DNA from: Nansenia antarctica
Lineage: Eukaryota; Chordata; Actinopteri; Argentiniformes; Microstomatidae
Reading direction: 5' to 3'
Assembly: GCA_963989245.1 (NCBI GenBank)
Contig: OZ022342.1
Coordinates: forward strand, 37,950,442-38,014,441
DNA length: 64,000 nt
Of the stretch, positions 23,524 to 35,322 are shown in pieces. The first letter of the stretch is position 1, and each line of letters begins with the position of its first letter. The notes beneath the pieces were generated by a model. The model was not told where the DNA came from. It saw nothing but the letters and a program-made list of their open reading frames with translations, and did not search any database. Made by a program: the position numbers and the translations under genes.

Positions 23524-25634
23524 TTACTTGAAAACAAGGTCCATGCGCCTCTCCTTGCGAAGGAACACCTCTGTCACTTTAGTGTAGAAGTCACTCGCCT
23601 GTTGCAGTTTGGAAAGTCTCTCTTTTTCAATTGAGATCAGGGCCAGTGATGAAAGGCGTCCTTGTCCAGTGCGATTTCGAGTGAGGGTCTTCACTCTCTT
23701 CAAAGTTGAAAATGACCTCTCAACAGATGCCGTTGTTGCTGGTATGGTTAGGACTAGTTTAATGAAATTTGTTGCCTCTGGAACTGTTTCAGCCAAGTCA
23801 TGCTGAATGATCCATCCAAGCATCTCCTCAGGTGTTTTCTCCCTCACCTCTTGGATTTGGTAAAGTCCAACTAAATCTGCCTTAAAATCGAAATATTTAT
23901 GATACAAAGCCAGGCTCTCAAATTTGGCATTGTCAAATTCTTTTGACATTTGGTTAAATTGCTTGCAGTCAATAAGGCCAATGAAATTCAAACATTCGAA
24001 GTTGCTAAATCTAGCCTTCATCTGTGTGAGCGTGTAAAAAGAAATCCTGTTATAAAGTATCTTCCTCTGGTCTTTGATGGGTTGGTTGGGTTTCGCTCGC
24101 CCCTCAGTGAGATTGAGCTGGCTGCGTTTCTGGTCAAACGCGCATCGAAGTCCTGAAATTTGTTTTCCAAAGCGGTCATTGTATCTTCGATCCTAGAACA
24201 ACAATAACCAATGTCCATTCCCTTCTTTTGCAGCACATTAAACAGCACATCAGTGATGTTGAAAATCTCCTCATAAATGTCTAGGAGAAAGCACGTCGAG
24301 GCCTTTGCCAGCCATGCATTATAGCCTGTAGCCATCATTAGGGTTTCATTATCCCAGTTTGTAGGATTATCGATTATCGACTGAAACATGGTCCGCAAAT
24401 CTGAATATTGATGGTTGATTGTCTGAACGAGGCGTGAGTGTGAAGACTACCGTGTCGGTGCTGCTTTTGGTAACCGGCGTTTGACGACCTCATCCAGGAG
24501 TTTTGTGCGCTTTGTCGATTTGTTGAAAAATTATGAAAGGCCTTCCACTGTTTTGAAAAATACCTGGCATTCTGGAATAGACCTTGCCGATTGCGATAAT
24601 ACGAGATTCAATTTACGAGCATAACAGTGCGTAAAAATAGCCTCTGGGATCTTTTCTCTAATCTTGGCCTGAACCCCATTTAAACTAGACGCCATAATGG
24701 CTGCTCCGTCGTATGTTTGGGCAACTAATTTTCCAAAGCAGTTACATTTATCCAAAGCGCTCAAAACATAATCAGCGACAGCCCCGGCAGTTCTATCATT
24801 ACTCACATCATCGAAACCTAAAAAGGCTTCTTTCACCTCTTGATTGAGCACGTAGCGCAGAATGACTGAGATCTGGGCTCTGTTGGTTACGTCTGTCGAT
24901 TCATCGACCTCGACAGCAACAAATGGGGCTTCAGAAATCTAATTTTTGATGTTGTCGATGATAACGTCTCCGATTGCCTCAATCAGATTCTGGATCTTAT
25001 TTGAAAGACCAGAGAAAACAGTGGATGATCTTAAATGGGTGGCTAAATTCGAATCATATTTGGCAATGAGATGTAGCAGTTCCACGTAGTTCCCACGGTT
25101 CAGAGATTCCTTGCCTTCCTCATTTCCCCGAAATGATACTTCTTGCTTAGCTAGGAAGCAGGTGGCATCTATTAATTTGTTTAGAATATCTCTATTCTCT
25201 TTTACCTTTTGGTTGTGAATTTCTGTGGCCAGTCTCATCTGCTCATCCAGAGCTGAGTCGATGCGCGTCGTGGTGCCAAAGGTTTTCAGGGCTACTTGGC
25301 TTCTGATGTGTGTTGCCGTCTTCTCGTGTTTATTGAGCGCGTTGGTAAGATTGTTAAGGTCCCCGTAGCCTTTCTGAGTCCACACACTATAATCTGTAGA
25401 AAACAATGTACAGGAGTAGCAAAAGAGGCGATTGGTCTCTGCACAGCCACATAGCCATTTCTTCCGCTCATACCAGGCTTGCTGGAACCCCCTAGCGAAT
25501 CTCCCTTTCTGGGTGTGAAGATCGTTGAGCGGTGGCTTTGGCCGGCCTTTAGCAAGTAGTTCTGTTTTTGCAGTCCAGCCCAGTCTACGAAATCCCTTTA
25601 GGTCGCTGACACTGACAGTAATGTCCATATTCAC
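23524..25634 (-). pseudogene. hAT transposase, ZMYM1-like, nearly full length but broken
   Basis: On the minus strand the conserved order is: start MNMDITVSVSDLKGFRRLGW; a zinc-binding segment with KKWLCGCAETNRLFCYSC (about residues 57-75); a DUF4371-like region (about 80-230); the segment with VAQTYDGAAIMASSLNGVQ (24851-24531), which carries a typical hAT core Asp; and the C-terminal dimerisation domain with ATTASVERSFSTLKRVKT and LSSLALISIEKE (24021-23524). The gene is not intact. There is an in-frame TAG at 24939-24941, a TAA at 24531-24533 followed by a frame change, and another frame change near 24020. Together the pieces cover about 650-700 residues, close to the family's usual size. 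It is a decayed element of the same broad group as 1385-2374. Termini were not identified. Confidence 0.85.
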
Positions 25635-27034
25635 AAAATTTAAAAAGCAAGTTATCCTTATTGATTAGATCGTTTGAGCTAGCATAAACTATTCTGCCGG
25701 GCGAGAGAAAGTAGTGTGAAACGTTAAGTGAACTTGAAAATGATAGCCAATCAGTAGCTCTTATCGGAATGAAATAACTACTGATTGGCTGTAAGCATGC
25801 TTACCCTGGCCACATTAAACAGCGGGCTGAGGCATCGAAAAAAAATAAAAAAGACATTTTCACGCATTCGAATGTACGCGAGGGAAAGCAGAGAGAGGAG
25901 TGCTTCTAATGCAACGCAATGCAAGCAGGCAGAGTAGGGAGTGCTTACTCCTACAGGTGGCGCCAAAATGCAACGTCAAAATGAATGACTCCTGCTGCCC
26001 TGGGACCTAAAATACGACGCTTTTAATGAAATCAAACAAACGGTTTACATGCACTTTTATTTTAATATTTTCACTGTCCTTTTTTTTTTTTCCGTTGGGT
26101 AAGCACTGCTTACTCTGCTTATATGGACGGCACGTCCTTGATGCATACTGTGTAAACGGTCGGCTGGTTTTCGCATACTTATTATGAATTTAGTAGGCAG
26201 TATGCAGTATATACTCATTGAGTATGCTAGTATGCAGTATACCATTCCGAACACAGCCTGTGTCTGAAGGCTGGAGCCTTCATAGAGCCAAGCAGCTGAT
26301 CCTCAGCAGGTGGAATGCGTCTGCAATCAGCGAGAGTATCAGAGCATCGGATTGCTGGTGGAAGCGTGTTACACAGCTTGGGTGCAGCAGTGTCCTTTCA
26401 TAGCTGGAACTATTCATTTGATGAGCTTTTGTCTTGATACACTCCCTGTTCTCTCTTTCTTCGTACAAACTGCCAGTTGACGTCATCGTATTTTATATGA
26501 AACAGCAGTTCACTCAACTGGACTGCTCACAGTAGGCAGGGGAAGTGGGGTACCATTGGTAAATCCTTAACTTACAGTGAATCAACTTGAATGGGACCAC
26601 AGTGAGTGTGGTGTCCATAGACATTGAATGGACATTATTATTATTATTATTTAGTTCATTAATGTTACCCTATTGACCTCTGCAGTACTTTTAAGTAACA
26701 AATAGCAAATGAGGCAGAATATTTCTGTCACAGTTGGTTCCTGGAAAGGGGTCCATACGGCGCATGGAAATCTAACTGGGAACTGTGAATGTTACAGCCT
26801 GATTCGAATTTCACGTTGTTGTATTAAGCTTCAATTCTTCCAAATTTGCAATCTAACTCACCTATTTGGCTGTGGGGCCACATGCCATGGAATAGTGCTT
26901 TAGAATTAGAATTAGAATGTCTGTTTAGACATAAACATGCACACTGCATAAAGACATGCTCTGCTGCAAAGCTGTGCTGTAAAGTCGAAGGCCCGGACCA
27001 AACCGCTGACGTCAACGTCATTTCGGTGCCCATG
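25635..27034. other. No gene seen; transposon flanks and intron-like sequence
   Basis: Includes a poly-T run (about 26084) and a block (about 26150-26250) with repeated GTATGCAGTATA motifs typical of dispersed fish repeats. Short frames lack motifs. Confidence 0.5.
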
Positions 27035-27038
27035 TTAA

Positions 27039-27536
27039 CCCTCCTGTCGTGTTCGTTTCTCCCCCCTTACTTTGGTGTTCCCGGTCAAATTTGACCGGTT
27101 TGTTTTAACTGCTCTTACATTAACACAAAAACCATTAATCATCACCAAATTTAATTTAACACCCTTTTAAGCTGTAAACAATGTGTCCGTTAACATGAAT
27201 AACTGCAGTAAATATACAAAGAATAGACACTGAAAATGTACTGGTTGTGGATGTGTGGGTGTGTATGGGGATGTTTTCCATCTGATGGATGAACATAATC
27301 TAGGGTTACCCATTCATTTTCTATGGCGGTCATTTTTGACCGGGAACACCACAGGTGTTACAAAGTTGATTAAACCTCTCAAAATTCAATGAAAGTGGTG
27401 ATCAGCAATTGTACATGTTCAAATGGCCAGTGTGGAGGATATCAAAAGTTCTTGAGCCAATCAAATGTAAAACACAATATTTATGATTGATGAAAGTTGT
27501 AAATCGGTCAGATTTGACCCATCTGACACAAGAGGG
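27039..27536. mobile_element. piggyBac-like non-autonomous element
   Basis: The left end follows a TTAA (27035-27038) and reads CCCTCCTGTCGTGTTC. The right end reads GACACAAGAGGG, the inverse of CCCTCTTGTGTC. Subterminal GGTCAAATTTGACC (left) and GGTCAGATTTGACC (right) palindromes match fish piggyBac MITEs. The right-hand TTAA is not visible because a (TA)n run begins at once. No transposase is encoded. Confidence 0.75.
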
Positions 27537-27566
27537 CTATATATATATATATATATATATATATAC

Positions 27567-27895
27567 TTTTTTTTTTATTGGTTTGTGTAGAATCTGTGGA
27601 TGGTTCTTTTTTTTGTTATGTGTTTTGTGATTCTCACCAACAACTGAGGCCATGAGCATTGCTGACTTTTATTTTGTTCTCATTAAAAAAAAAAAAAAAA
27701 AAAAAAAAAAATGTTATTTGTTGTTATGCATGTTGCTGTATTTCTCCTTTGTTCTGTGATGATGTTGATGTCATTCTTCTTTGTTCTATGTTTCTATGAT
27801 GATTTATTGTATATGTTCTGTGTGGACCCCAGGAAGAGTAGCTGATGTTTTGCTTTGCATCAGCTAATGGGGATCCTAATAAATCTAAATCAAAT
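27567..27895 (+). mobile_element. LINE 3' tail fragment
   Basis: Contains TGTGGACCCCAGGAAGAGTA, then AGCTAATGGGGATCCTAATA and AATAAATCTAAATCAAATC, a very common LINE 3'-end motif in teleosts. A 28-A run lies at about 27684. No reverse transcriptase is present, so it is strongly 5'-truncated. Confidence 0.6.
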
Positions 27896-27986
27896 CAGAT
27901 GAAAATCAAGCGTGAGAGTCGCAGCTGCGCCATACACCCACGTTGCTGAGGTAGAGGTATCCACTGGGTCCCAGGGGGAGTCTAAG

Positions 27987-29840
27987 GGTGAATCCCAATT
28001 CACCACTCCGGCTCCGTTTTCACCCCTACGGCTCCATTTTGCGCGTTCACGTGTAGCCGTAGTGGCGTCCCAATTAATTACTCATTTAGGGTTAGGGTTA
28101 GGGTTAGGGTTTTCCATGGCTCCATTTGGAGAAAATCTTGACCCTCGTTCGATTCGGAGCCATGAGACTCCCTTCCGGCATGCATTGCGAAACATCTACA
28201 GAAATGTTATTTTCGCTCTCGTAATACGAGCCTGAAATGTAATTTACTTTTTCTGGAATTACTTGTAATTAAAGACTTGAAACATTATGATAACCATCGT
28301 ATTATCTTAGTTTAATGTCATTTCAATGCATTATAGACCTTTTCTTTACAACAAGCATAACAAAAAAAGATCGCTATTATGCCGATATTGTGCCTATGCA
28401 GCCTTCCCATAAGGAGCGCGATTCACATCGAGATGTACATTCCTGTTTAGAAATAAAAGATTACCTGTGGCGTTTGACAGCGGATGATGATAGACATATT
28501 TAATGTGAAGTTATCTATCTAACGTTAGGCTGATGTGTGCATGACCTATTTCCATGTTTTATTTACAGCTATGGCACGTATTAAACCAAAACAACCCGCA
28601 ATCCTATCCGAGCAGTTGTTATTATGTAATATTGTTGATGGGTTCTATAATTTAATGTTATTTCAATGCATTATAGACCCATTCTTTATAACAAGCATAA
28701 CAAAATAAATCGCTTTTATGTCGAGATGCTGTGCCTATGCTTAACATAGAAAGTTCCACAGTCCAGCGCGCTCAGGACAGCGGCCAGGACACCGGAGCCA
28801 GCAGGACAGACCGGAGCACTCATATCTGCGCGTTTGTCACAGGCTGACAGTCAGCGTGTTGCCCCGACGTCAGTCCCATGGAAGTGTCAAGCACAGCGCG
28901 ATTTCCATTTCAGAGATGTACAATCATGTTTATTTAGAAATAAATTATTACCTGTGGTGTTTGACAGCATGATAGGCGCAAATTTCCCCCCCTTGGTGGT
29001 ATATGACGCTATAGTTGTTATTATACCAAAACAACTGGCAATCTAATCCGAGCAGTTGTTATTATGTACTATTATATGTATTAGTACTATATACAGGTAT
29101 GTGCCATTTTTGATGGAGGGCAGTGAGCGGGAGACTCATCAAGGACATGTAGTTAACTAATGCAGTGGACAGCGGCTGTTTCTCCAGCGTTCCTGTCACA
29201 TCAGATTTCGTAACGTCATAAAATTAAATCTGTAAGTAATGCATTTTTCCATGTTTCCCTTTGATGGCATATGACGCCGTAAATGTAACTGAAGTTCAGC
29301 CTCAAAGTTGTTGCACTGTTGTCCTAAATCAGTGCAGACTGGCAGGGTATGAGCACAGGTTTCATACAGGTTAGAGCTTATTCTGTCATGGTCTGATAAT
29401 GAAGCATTGTTATTTTTTATTAGATGACTTGTTTGATCGATTGATAGCGTTCAAGTTCATTCAAGTTGTGAATGAATCGCGAGCGTCAATGCTTTTCTAC
29501 GATACTACGTGTAATGTCACTTGGACATAGAATAATAAGACACTTGAGTCTGGGTTCAACAAAGGTATAACCAGTTTACTTCGGTTCTCTCGACACCTGT
29601 CCTAGACACCTTACTCCTACTGGTAAATCATGAACTCTCTCTAAGGCGCATGCGCTGTCCTGACTATGAATTAACCCATTCATTACACTACGGATGACGT
29701 ATTAGTCGTGAAGGGTTGTCCCATTTCCCCCGGGGAACCACTACGGCTTGTGGCTCTGTTCGGAGGCCCTCCAAAGCGAGTGACTCCAAAACGAGCCGAA
29801 GTGGTAGAAAAGAGAATCGGGATTGGGCCTAATTCTACCC
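27987..29840. mobile_element. DNA-transposon-like element with internal tandem duplication
   Basis: The left end GGGTGAATCCCAATTC and right end GAATCGGGATTGGGCC are inverted copies. The inverted match continues into CACTMCGGCTCSGTTTT on both sides. Inside are (TTAGGG)4 at about 28088 and a duplicated block: 28318-28631 and 28652-29068 share TTTCAATGCATTATAGACC at the left and GAGCAGTTGTTATTATGTA at the right. A minus-strand copy of the block's left part lies at 59820-59940. No transposase frame is present; the superfamily is not assigned. Confidence 0.65.
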
Positions 29841-29908
29841 ATTAAGGCTGAGGTCTTCTTCTGACATATCCCCCATCCCCAACACACAACAACGGAGGAC
29901 AACTTTAT

Positions 29909-30079
29909 TTGAATTTAAAAGACAACCTGGAAGAAAATAACAACCAACGACAATCAATAACAAGAACAAAAACAATCATCATCACCATCACGACAATCCT
30001 CTTCATTTATCTTTCACCATTGCCATACTGTACATCATACATTGTTGTTTTGTCTTCTTTGTCTTGGGGTCACTTGCAG
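29909..30079. other. Intron end and 3' splice site before the first exon
   Basis: The frame is open through this stretch but the sequence (Asn/Gln/Thr-rich, then a pyrimidine tract and CACTTGCAG) is intronic. The AG at 30078-30079 is the acceptor. Confidence 0.7.
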
Positions 30080-30212
30080 GAGTCCAGATGGAACTTCCTG
30101 TTTGCCTTCCTGGCCGTGCCCGCCCTGCTCCAGCTCTGTGTGCTGCCCTTCCTGCCGGAGAGCCCACGCTTCCTCCTGATGGAGAGGAGGGACGAGGCTG
30201 GAGCAGAGAAAG
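30080..30212 (+). CDS. slc2a9: SLC2A9 (GLUT9)-like transporter, exon 1 of 3 in the window
   Basis: This 133-bp exon starts after CTTGCAG and ends before GTACAG, phase 0 in and phase 1 out. It encodes ESRWNFLFAFLAVPALLQLC, the sixth transmembrane segment, and then LPFLPESPRFLLMERRDEA, the PESPR signature that begins the cytoplasmic loop of class II SLC2A transporters. SLC2A9 carries urate and hexoses in the plasma membrane. The closing GAGAAAG joins the next exon's CATTC to give a Lys-Ala-Phe codon run that is collinear with vertebrate GLUT9. The splice donor is overlapped by a transposon's target duplication (30212-30219). A close paralogue of the class II group is the main alternative. Confidence 0.85.
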
Positions 30213-30219
30213 GTACAGT
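30213..30219 (+). promoter_or_regulatory. Splice donor retained beside a hAT insertion
   Basis: The donor GTACAGT directly abuts the hAT left end CAGTGGTG at 30220. Together with the last exon base it forms the 8-bp duplication GGTACAGT, whose second copy is at 32639-32646. Positions +1 to +7 of the intron are therefore unchanged, which explains how the exon could stay functional. The second copy is a duplicate donor-like site. Confidence 0.85.
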
Positions 30220-32497
30220 CAGTGGTGTAGTCTACGTGATACGCAGGACTACACCGTATACCCACTAGGAAAGGCCAAGGATTTCCATATACCCACTTAA
30301 AAATGTGTGAGGATACGTAACGGCGTTTTGTGACAGAACTTTCACACTTTCATTCATAAAATTCACCCCGTCTGGGTTACGAAACACTTGACTATTGAAC
30401 CATTGGGACTGACTATTTAAGCAATATCACACGAGAGGGAGTGTGTTATACTGATTATCAGCACGGCTGTGATTCGGTCGTAGGTACGAGGCCGCCAGTT
30501 CTACAGCGCAATTTATTAGTTAACAGTAATAAGTGACAACAGATTATGATTTGTTTGTTTATTTAATCATTTATTTTGGCTCCGTCAAGAAAAAATAGTT
30601 CCTCAACGGGACTGTTCAACTAGCGAAGTTTCCCACAGAAGTGGGGGGAAAAAACGTCAGATATCAGATATATAAACGGGTTATTTTGATAAACCGGATA
30701 CATTTTGTGAATATATATGGTTACTTTCTCGCCTGAAAACAGATTAAAACTTCATAAAATGATATATTAACACTTGTAGAGCCAAATTACAGCTTTTGGC
30801 CAATGGCGGCCAAAATTGAGGATTTAAAAACGGAGAGTTTTGCTTTGCGCGCTGATTGGCTAATCAAATCAAAAATCAATCAAATCAAATTTTATTTGTA
30901 TAGCGCATTTCTTAGAAGATGCAACTCAATGCGCTTCACACAATGAAGATGTTCAGTCAATCAGTCAATCAATCAATCAATACTGCCAGAGCCGCGAGCA
31001 GGCAAAAGTAAAAACCTGTATACTATGTAGCCAGGAAAAATTCCCTTGCAGCCCTCTACCAATAGAGCGACTACTAGCCAGTTTGCCTACCAGTACCCAG
31101 CGGTCCCCAAGGGGAGGCCAAGGACCACCGGCACAAAGCAAGCAAGCAAGGGCAAAAACCTGTACACCATGTATCCAGGAAAAATTCCTTGCATATTATC
31201 GGCGTACACACTGTCCATAAATTTAGTGTTATATTTGCATCGTTCTGCATCCAGCATGGTCACAGGTCCTGCCAAAAGAGAATCTTAAGCACAGTTATGA
31301 TGCAATAACACAATAAAGACAATAAAGATGACAGCAATACAACCTGGTGGTGGTCCTGGTACACCCTTGTACCGGTTCCAGTACTGCTCTAGGTGCTATT
31401 TGGAGCTGACAGTGCCTCATCAGCACCCGGGTCCATTTTCCTGTCAACACAAATCTCAAAACACGAGTATGGTGTAATGGCCTAGTGATCCTAGTTCTAT
31501 AATGTCCAATATCTCCCTTAGTATCAAAAGGCGACATTGAATAAGTAGGTTTTGAGGTCACGCTTAAAAATGTCCTGAGTTTTAGACAACCTCAGGCCCT
31601 CAGGTAGGGTGTTCCACAATCTAGGAGCATATATGCTAAAAGCTGATCCTCCAAATCTCTTTGTCCTAGCCTCTGGCACTATTAAAAGTTCCGTGCCACT
31701 AGACCGTAGGGGTCTAGCTGGTGTGTATCTTATGAGCATGTCCACCATGTAATTGGGTGCATCACAGTGAAGTGATTTATAAACTAGTAAAAGGATCTTA
31801 AAGTCTATTCTATGACTGACAGGGAGCCAGTGTAGTGATCTCAAGACAGGTGTGATGTGCGCTCTTCGTTTGGTCCTAGTAAGGACACGAGTAGCAGCAT
31901 TTTGAACCATTTGTAGTCTATTTATCATTTTTTTGGGGAGACCTGTCAGGAGAGCATTACAGTAATCTAGCCTACTAGTAACAAACGCATGCATTCATTT
32001 TTCAGTGTCTGCCTGGGAGAGAAATGATTGTACCTTAGTGATGTTTCTTAGATGGTAGAAGGATGTTTTAATAGTATTATTAATATGAGTTTCAAAATTT
32101 AGATCTGGGTCAATTATGACACCAAGATTCCTGGCCTGACACTTAGTGTTAAGAGCTAGTGTTTTCAAGTGTGCAGATAATTTCTCTCTCCCAGTTTTCT
32201 CGCCAATGATCAATACCTCTGTTTTTTCTTGATTGAGTTGGCTAATGTCTTCTTAGTAACAATGTAGTCTAATTAACGGTAATTTAACACCTGTGCGGCG
32301 GAGTGCTACATATAGTTAAAAGTCCCAGTGCTGTTATACTATATATCGTAACTCATGGAATGCCTCTTGTCCAATCAAATTACTTGGTCGGAACTAACTG
32401 TTGTATAAAACGTCATATACCATCAAAGGGGGGAGATGCAACATGAAATATGTAAAAATGCAGCACTATCATGCACAGATCAGCCTTATAACATGTC

Positions 32498-32533
<36 letters not shown>

Positions 32534-32638
32534 CGTTAGACAGGGAGCGCGGATTTATTATTATGGCGAATTGAACGATATGAGGCTGGGAGGGAAAAAT
32601 CACAGTATACCTGCTAGAAAAAAATAGATACACCACTG
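30220..32638. mobile_element. hAT element in the splice donor, containing a nested L2
   Basis: Ends CAGTGGTGTAGTCTACG and TACACCACTG with perfect flanks GGTACAGT (30212-30219 and 32639-32646). A shorter copy of the same element lies at 60320-60699; both share TATACCCACTAGGAAAGGCC at the left and the AACGTTAGACAGG segment at the right. A minus-strand L2 (30865-32237) is inserted in it. Without the L2 the element is about 1.04 kb. No transposase frame is seen. A (TA)n run lies at about 32501-32531. Confidence 0.92.
30865..32237 (-). mobile_element. L2-type LINE, 5'-truncated, with RT C-terminal region
   Basis: Minus-strand frames encode the end of an L2-clade ORF2. The piece 32213-31995 has KCQARNLGVIIDPDLNF, and 31994-31524 has RLDYCNALLTGLPKK, LRSLHWLPVSHRIDFK and PRLWNTLPEGLR, the classic post-RT block. 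The two pieces adjoin in different frames or are separated by a stop near 31995. The 3' end is at 30880-30950 (inverse of CAAATTTTATTTGTATAGCGC). A 9-bp duplication TTGGCTAAT lies at 30856-30864 and 32238-32246. The RT catalytic core is absent by truncation, so the copy is dead. Confidence 0.88.
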
Positions 32639-32646
32639 GGTACAGT

Positions 32647-33195
32647 GAACTACTGCATAACTTGGTTATTTTGGCTGGAGCACACAGGCATACATACTGA
32701 TGCAGTGCACAAAACCACAAGCACATGCACACACACACATGGATATGTATGAGCACCTGCATGCACGTACACACGAGTGATTTGATTTTAGAGAATGCTA
32801 CAGTATGCCATTATGACAAGGCCTTCACATATGGGTTTAATGGCTTGTCACTTAATTGCTGAATGTAATAGTTTGTGAGTAGATCATTTCTAACAGTATG
32901 GTTAGGCCAGACTGACAGTCTAAACTTGAGCAATGTAGCTTTGCAGGAGAGGCCTTTTGACATAATGGGGCTGAGCACTTTACCTCAGACAAGACTATAT
33001 CATATCCAAAGGAATGTATTTATTTCCATTGATTAGATACTGTGGTTCTCCTTCATTCAGTCTTCCCATGCCATACACCTTAGGCCTAATTCAAACAAAC
33101 CTTTTCTGTAGCCACAACAAATGTTACCTTTATTTGACCAGGTTAATCTCAATGAGATTATGAGAGACCTGGCCAAAATAAATGACGGCCATTTG
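32647..33195. other. Intron; no gene seen
   Basis: Contains a dispersed repeat tail near 33125 (ACCTTTATTTGACCAGGT). Nothing else is recognised. Confidence 0.5.
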
Positions 33196-33299
33196 TTTCT
33201 TCCAAAATGATTAAAAAAATGGAACGTTTGTTCTTTATACGTTTATTAATTTAATATACAACTGTACAAAACAAAATAATTACATTCTGACTAAACTAC

Positions 33300-34640
33300 A
33301 ATTAAATGTTTTAGCTGGAAAACCTTAACTGTCCTGGACATGAGAAGAGCTACAGAAGGCCAGAGTTTAAAAGATACATTCTTCATTCTCCAGCGATGGT
33401 ACCGTGACAGTCAACTGGCCTTTACCACACGTTTTATTTATGGCGTTTTACCTGGGCGATGGGCTGGATGGGCTCAGATGGGCTCGGATGGGCTTGTTGT
33501 ATTGAGTTTGCTATTGGTGTCTGTCAACAAGAGGTACCAGTGAATGTCAAGGAAGCCATTAATAGGCTGGAAAATACAATCAAAAACATCAGAAACATTG
33601 CCAAAACCTTAGGCTTGCAGTATGGAACATCTTTAAAAAGAAAAGAAGCAAGTAATTGAAAATGGGCTGGTAGGCCAACGAAGACTTCTACAATGGATGA
33701 TAAAGGATGCTCACCATGATTAAGAAACCCCCCAAAACAACTGTCCCACAGATCAGGAACACGCTCCAGGAGGTGGTGTGAATGTGGCAGAGTATACCAT
33801 CTACAGACGCACTACAAACCACTAGTTCAACTCAAAAAGAATGGTCACTTATTATCGTGTACCAAAGTGATTTATTAAAAAAAACAAAAAACGTTATTTT
33901 ACCAGGCGAGACCATTAAGAACAAAATTCTTATTTACCATGCCGGCCTGCCTCATAAGGTGAAAGGGGAGGAGGGCTGTAAGATAAAACATGTTAAAAAA
34001 CTAACAGCACTTAAAACCACAATTAAATCGACAATTAAATGAGATGCCACAAAACAACAATAAGCATTACACACAGGCATGTAACACAAACAATGCAACA
34101 AAAGCACTAACGGACATTAAGACTAGAATACAACAGTAAGCACAAAATGCAGACAGGCAACACAAAACAATACAATACAACAAAACGCACTGGGACACAG
34201 CCAAGCAAACACAACAATACAGCAAATAAGCATTGATACACAGTCAGGAAAAAGACAATAGTACAACAATAAGTGCTGGGACACAACCAATCAACACAGC
34301 AATACAACATAGACACTAAGACAGTCAGTAAACAAACCAATACAACAATACACACTGAGACACAGTCAACAGGAATGTTAAAAAATGACCTGCCAATTAC
34401 AGCATACCACGGTGCAAGGGGTGTTATGTCTGGTGATGTATAGCTGCCACTAGAACTGGCTCACATGTCTTTATTGATGCTTATTGATTGCTGAAGGATT
34501 GCACTTCATCATACAGTAAGACAATGACCCGAAACATAATGCCATAGCAACTAGGGAGTTTTTCAGTGCCGGAAAGTGGACATTCTTTTCATCAAACTGT
34601 CTCCATGAAGCAGTGTTGTCACAGCAGGCAGATATGCCAT
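33300..34640 (+). pseudogene. Tc1/mariner remnant split by another repeat
   Basis: From 33500 to 33830 the sequence resembles the N-terminal half of a Tc1-like transposase region (ACATCAGAAACATTGCCAAAA, CCACAGATCAGGAACACGCT), with frames broken. At about 34500-34590 it reads AGACAATGACCCGAAACATAAT, giving DNDPKHNA, the block with the second catalytic Asp of Tc1/mariner DDE transposases, then TREFF and GKWTF. The two parts are separated by an unrelated repeat (about 33850-34380). There is no intact frame and the copy is old. Confidence 0.6.
34185..34375. repeat. Degenerate ~40-bp tandem repeat
   Basis: About five units built around CACTGGGACACAGCCAAGCAAACACAACAATACA-like text, each ending in AATA/ATAAG, with heavy substitution. 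It sits within the repeat that splits the Tc1 remnant. Confidence 0.6.
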
Positions 34641-34757
34641 GATAATTTTCTGCACATGTAGAATTGCTGTTGACACACTGTTTCTTTTTGAATTCCATTT
34701 GTAAATCACGATGAGCTAAAATGCTTAGTCTAATTCAATGTCTTCCCATTGTTGCTT

Positions 34758-35322
34758 CATAAAACCTCAGGTGTCAAAGACACTATCATACATAAAACCT
34801 CAGGTGTCAAAGACACTATCATACTGTAAGAGTCTCTAGGCACAGAGGGAGGTCGACACAGAGGAACAGTTCAACAAAGGTGTTTATTTAGCGCACCATG
34901 TTCAGACACGCCCCTTGGCGTGCTGCAGAGAGTCTTTTCTCCCACTCTATTAATGACGCGGATACGTCCTGGACAGCGCACGGCTGGCTTCGCCCGTCAC
35001 GCTCGGCTGTTTGCTCCCCCCTTTCGGGTTCTGCCCGCTCCACCCCTCCTGTAGGGATCTGCTTGCGGGTGCTGCACAGCCTCTCTCTCTCTCTCGCTCT
35101 CGCTCTCGCTCTCTCGACCGGTTTTCACCGCTTCCTTCGCTCTCTCGAGGGAACAAACACACACAGGTGAAATAGACCAGTGGGATAACGAGTCTGATCA
35201 CTGACACCTGTCCGCAATCAGCTCATTATCCCCCTCCAACGACAGTCTGGCTCCCTCTGCAGGCCAGAACGCGCCATGCTCCCCACACATACATAAAACC
35301 TCAGGGGTCAAAGACAGTATGG
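34758..35322. repeat. 33-bp tandem repeat, 3 copies, interrupted by a solo LTR
   Basis: Units CATAAAACCTCAGGTGTCAA plus AGACACTATCATA occur at 34758-34790 and 34791-34823, and a third, more diverged, from 35292. The LTR at 34825-35287 separates units 2 and 3. Confidence 0.8.
34825..35287 (-). mobile_element. Solo LTR, 463 bp
   Basis: The sequence begins TGTAAGAG and ends CCCCACA on the + strand, giving 5'-TG...CA-3' ends. It is bounded by the 5-bp duplication CATAC (34820-34824 and 35288-35292). A TTTATT (inverse AATAAA) at about 34881 suggests minus orientation. There is no internal region, so it fits recombination between the LTRs of one retrotransposon. A (CT)n run lies at about 35082-35116. 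Confidence 0.75.

Noticed and set aside
26218..26486. Overlapping 61-68-residue frames on both strands
   Set aside because: No motif, no splice context, and length expected by chance in 64 kb.
1..30079. Earlier slc2a9 exons
   Set aside because: I looked for the preceding transmembrane-5 exon and the start exon but saw no frame with their motifs next to splice sites. They are probably upstream of the window, although short exons could be missed by eye.
34898..35207. Two antisense frames in a GC-rich stretch
   Set aside because: They lie within the solo LTR and partly translate its (CT)n run.
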